Assembly (NCBI GenBank): GCA_029706075.1
Contig: JAINUG010000307.1
Coordinates: 810,001-874,000 of the forward strand
Source: Aldrovandia affinis
Taxonomy: Eukaryota > Chordata > Actinopteri > Notacanthiformes > Halosauridae
DNA length: 64,000 nt
Direction: 5' to 3'
The notes beneath the pieces are model-generated. The model made no database searches and had not been told where the DNA came from. It saw only the letters and a list, made by a program, of their open reading frames with translations. The stretch's first letter is position 1. Every line of letters starts with the position of its first letter. Position numbers and translations under genes: made by a program. Of this stretch, positions 62,307 to 64,000 are shown piece by piece.

Positions 62307-62881
62307 AATTTAAATAAACCTTTGGCGAGTAATCACAGAGCTTCCTCTTAATTGTGTCTCACATTGTAGCTTTCTTCACATTATGTTTGAGAATGTAAAT
62401 TACAATTAGGGATTTAATGGAGTAAAAATCAGAGTAGGCTATACTATAAACTTAAATTCCTCTGTTAGCTGTACAGCACATTAGCTTTGAGAATTGTGCG
62501 ATAAATCAGAGCAAACAATCTTATATTTGTTGAAAGATTTGGTGCTTTTTCATGAGAATTAAACTGCCTGATATGTACAGAACAGCAAAACTGATATTTT
62601 GGAACCTCATCATTAGTAAAAGGTAAAATTTTTTTGTATTTGGGCACCAGATAACGGAGAACATTTATCCACAAGTTCAGATGATCTGTAAATATAAGAA
62701 ATGTGCAATCACAAAATAAATGTGGGAAGCTATAGCTGTTGGTATTTATTATTTAGATAATTAATTGCTTGATTTATAATCAAGGAACGTAAGTGGAAAC
62801 AGGTTGAAAGTAACCATTGGTTAAAGGTACGGGTGTCAGTCTCCTTTATTTCCAACTGACAAGTCACTACTGATGCACATA

Positions 62882-63771
62882 CAGTGAGTATAAAAATTAT
62901 TCACCCCCTTTGGCATTTTTCACATTTTATTTTCTTACTTCATGGAATCAAGAGGGAATTCATTGGGATTTCTTGCCACTGATCAACACAAAATACTCTG
63001 TAATAACAAATAAAAAACAACTAAAGCTTTTTATTAATTACCAATAAAAACCAGACAATAATTGACTCCATAAGTATTCACTTCCCTTAACTTAATACTT
63101 GGTAGAAGCACCTTTAGTTGCAATTACAGCTGTAAGTCTATATGGGCAAGTCTTTACCAGCTTTTACATCTGGACATCGCAATTTTATCCCGTTCCTTTT
63201 TACAAAATAGCTCAAGCTCCATCAGGTTGGATGGGGGCCGTTGATGAAAAGCAACTTTCTAATCTTTCCACAGATTCTCAATGGGATTCAGGTCTCTTGG
63301 GCCAATCCAGGACATTGCTTTATTTGTTTTTAAACCACCTTTTTCTGTATGCTTTGGGTCATTGTACCGATGGAATATAAATCTTCTCCCAACTCCTAGG
63401 TCTCTTGCAGACTGCATCAGGTTTTCCTCCAAGATTTGTCTAACATTGCTCCATCCACTCTGCCCTCTATTTTGACAAGCTTTCCAGTCCCTGAAGCAGA
63501 GGAGCATCCCCATAGCATTAGGCTCCCACCACCATGTTTCACGGTTGGTATAGTGTTCATGGGATGATACACAGTGCTAGGATTGTACCAAACATAGTGC
63601 CTAACGTTGAGGCCAAAAAGTTCAATCTTGGTCTCATCAGACCATAGGATTTTCCTCCACTTGGTTTTAGTGTCTCCCACATGCCTTCTGGCAAACTCTT
63701 GGCAAGATTTCATGTGAGTTTTACGCGTATATTTAGGTGCATTTCATTTGAAATCATTTTTATTCACACTG
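62882..63771 (-). mobile_element. Internally deleted Tc1-like transposon
   Basis: The left end CAGTGAGTATAAAAATTATT is preceded by TA. The right end, read on the minus strand, is CAGTGTGAATAAAAATGATT, also next to TA. At about 890 bp it is little over half of a complete Tc1 element. The missing part is the transposase N-terminus next to the right end. Confidence 0.7.
63240..63713 (-). pseudogene. Tc1 transposase fragment (catalytic half)
   Basis: The upstream part (63417-63713) has [11 protein letters not shown] (second catalytic Asp) and [15 protein letters not shown]. The overlapping part in another frame (63259-63513) has NDPKHT and DLNPIENLW, the third catalytic acidic region. The first catalytic Asp and the DNA-binding domain are missing. 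A frameshift separates the two parts near 63.46 kb. This family differs from the Tc1 copy at 40.8-42.3 kb. Confidence 0.85.
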
Positions 63772-64000
63772 TATATAGAATATAAACGCAAAGCTAGCCG
63801 TAGCATTAACATCTGGACGTGTTTATGTTTGTATGTCGGGAAAAAGCCAAAGCAAGCCTTCAACCCACATTACCTGTTCCCAACTGTTAAACATGGTGGT
63901 TGATCTGATGGTATGGGCAGCCATCTTGTTGGAGTCATTGGGTCCGATTATTACTCTACGTGGTACAGCCATGGAACACAAAGCCACTTTAGGCGACCGG

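Larger units (their letters stand above)
54349..64000 (-). other. PEX14: PEX14 intron 3, partial
   Basis: Non-coding to the window end. I looked for the exon encoding the PEX5-binding helix residues before exon 4 and did not find it, so the intron is at least 9.65 kb. It holds two SINEs, a deleted Tc1 copy, (TA)n(CA)n and (GT)n microsatellites at 62186-62306, a short CCCTAA run at 60903-60919, and conserved-looking unique blocks at 58081-58320 and 61261-61800. Confidence 0.8.

Noticed and set aside
54349-64000. PEX14 exons 1-3
   Set aside because: Looked for the conserved helix preceding exon 4 on the minus strand, with splice sites. Nothing matched, so they must lie beyond the window.

Overview
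The window is vertebrate nuclear DNA, almost certainly from a ray-finned fish. Two conserved single-copy vertebrate genes are recognisable from their spliced exons, with long introns between them. The repeats are typical of fish: a Gmr1-type Ty3/gypsy element, Tc1-like transposons, a hAT element, tRNA-derived SINEs, CR1- and L2-like LINE 3' ends, and abundant GA/CA microsatellites. There are no bacterial-style operons. Most long reading frames here are repeat or UTR artefacts.

Layout. (1) Positions 1-1299 are intron, or possibly an alternative 3' end, of CASZ1. Its terminal coding exon (1300-2525, + strand) encodes three castor-type zinc-finger units and an acidic tail. It is followed by an A/T-rich 3' UTR that probably ends near 5.64 kb, or near 7.2 kb. 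(2) From about 7.3 to 19.78 kb is an intergenic stretch between convergent genes. It holds a truncated SINE, a 128-154 bp GC-rich tandem repeat and a striking nine-copy 45-bp minisatellite. (3) From 19.78 kb to the end of the window, PEX14 runs on the minus strand. Six exons are placed at base level: 19781-20273, 29461-29552, 36187-36284, 43519-43621, 49429-49514 and 54218-54348. They correspond to exons 9 to 4 of the human gene. The first three exons lie beyond 64 kb. The convergent CASZ1/PEX14 arrangement matches the human 1p36 neighbourhood.

PEX14 introns carry most of the mobile DNA. The last intron contains a nested insertion: a hAT transposon (22966-29236, 8-bp target duplication AACCTTAC) with a BED zinc-finger reading frame. 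A 5.3-kb LTR retrotransposon (23002-28321, 5-bp target duplication ATGAT) sits inside it. The LTR element has the unusual order gag-protease-integrase-reverse transcriptase that marks Gmr1-like Ty3/gypsy elements, and a primer-binding site matching tRNA-Val. It is disabled by several stops and frameshifts, a lost catalytic Asp and a missing RNase H. Other introns hold a near-complete Tc1 copy with about 200-bp inverted repeats (40774-42296), a deleted Tc1 copy (62882-63771), a composite SINE-like family with about five copies on both strands, LINE 3' ends, and a 30-bp polypyrimidine minisatellite (52665-53093).

Two points bear on PEX14 itself. Exon 4 is one base short of the length needed to keep frame into exon 5. 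Exon 8 is preceded by a roughly 320-nt pyrimidine microsatellite that runs directly into its splice acceptor. No new protein-coding system was found. The most noteworthy material is the nested transposon, the Gmr1-type element, the apparently lineage-specific SINE family and the minisatellites.
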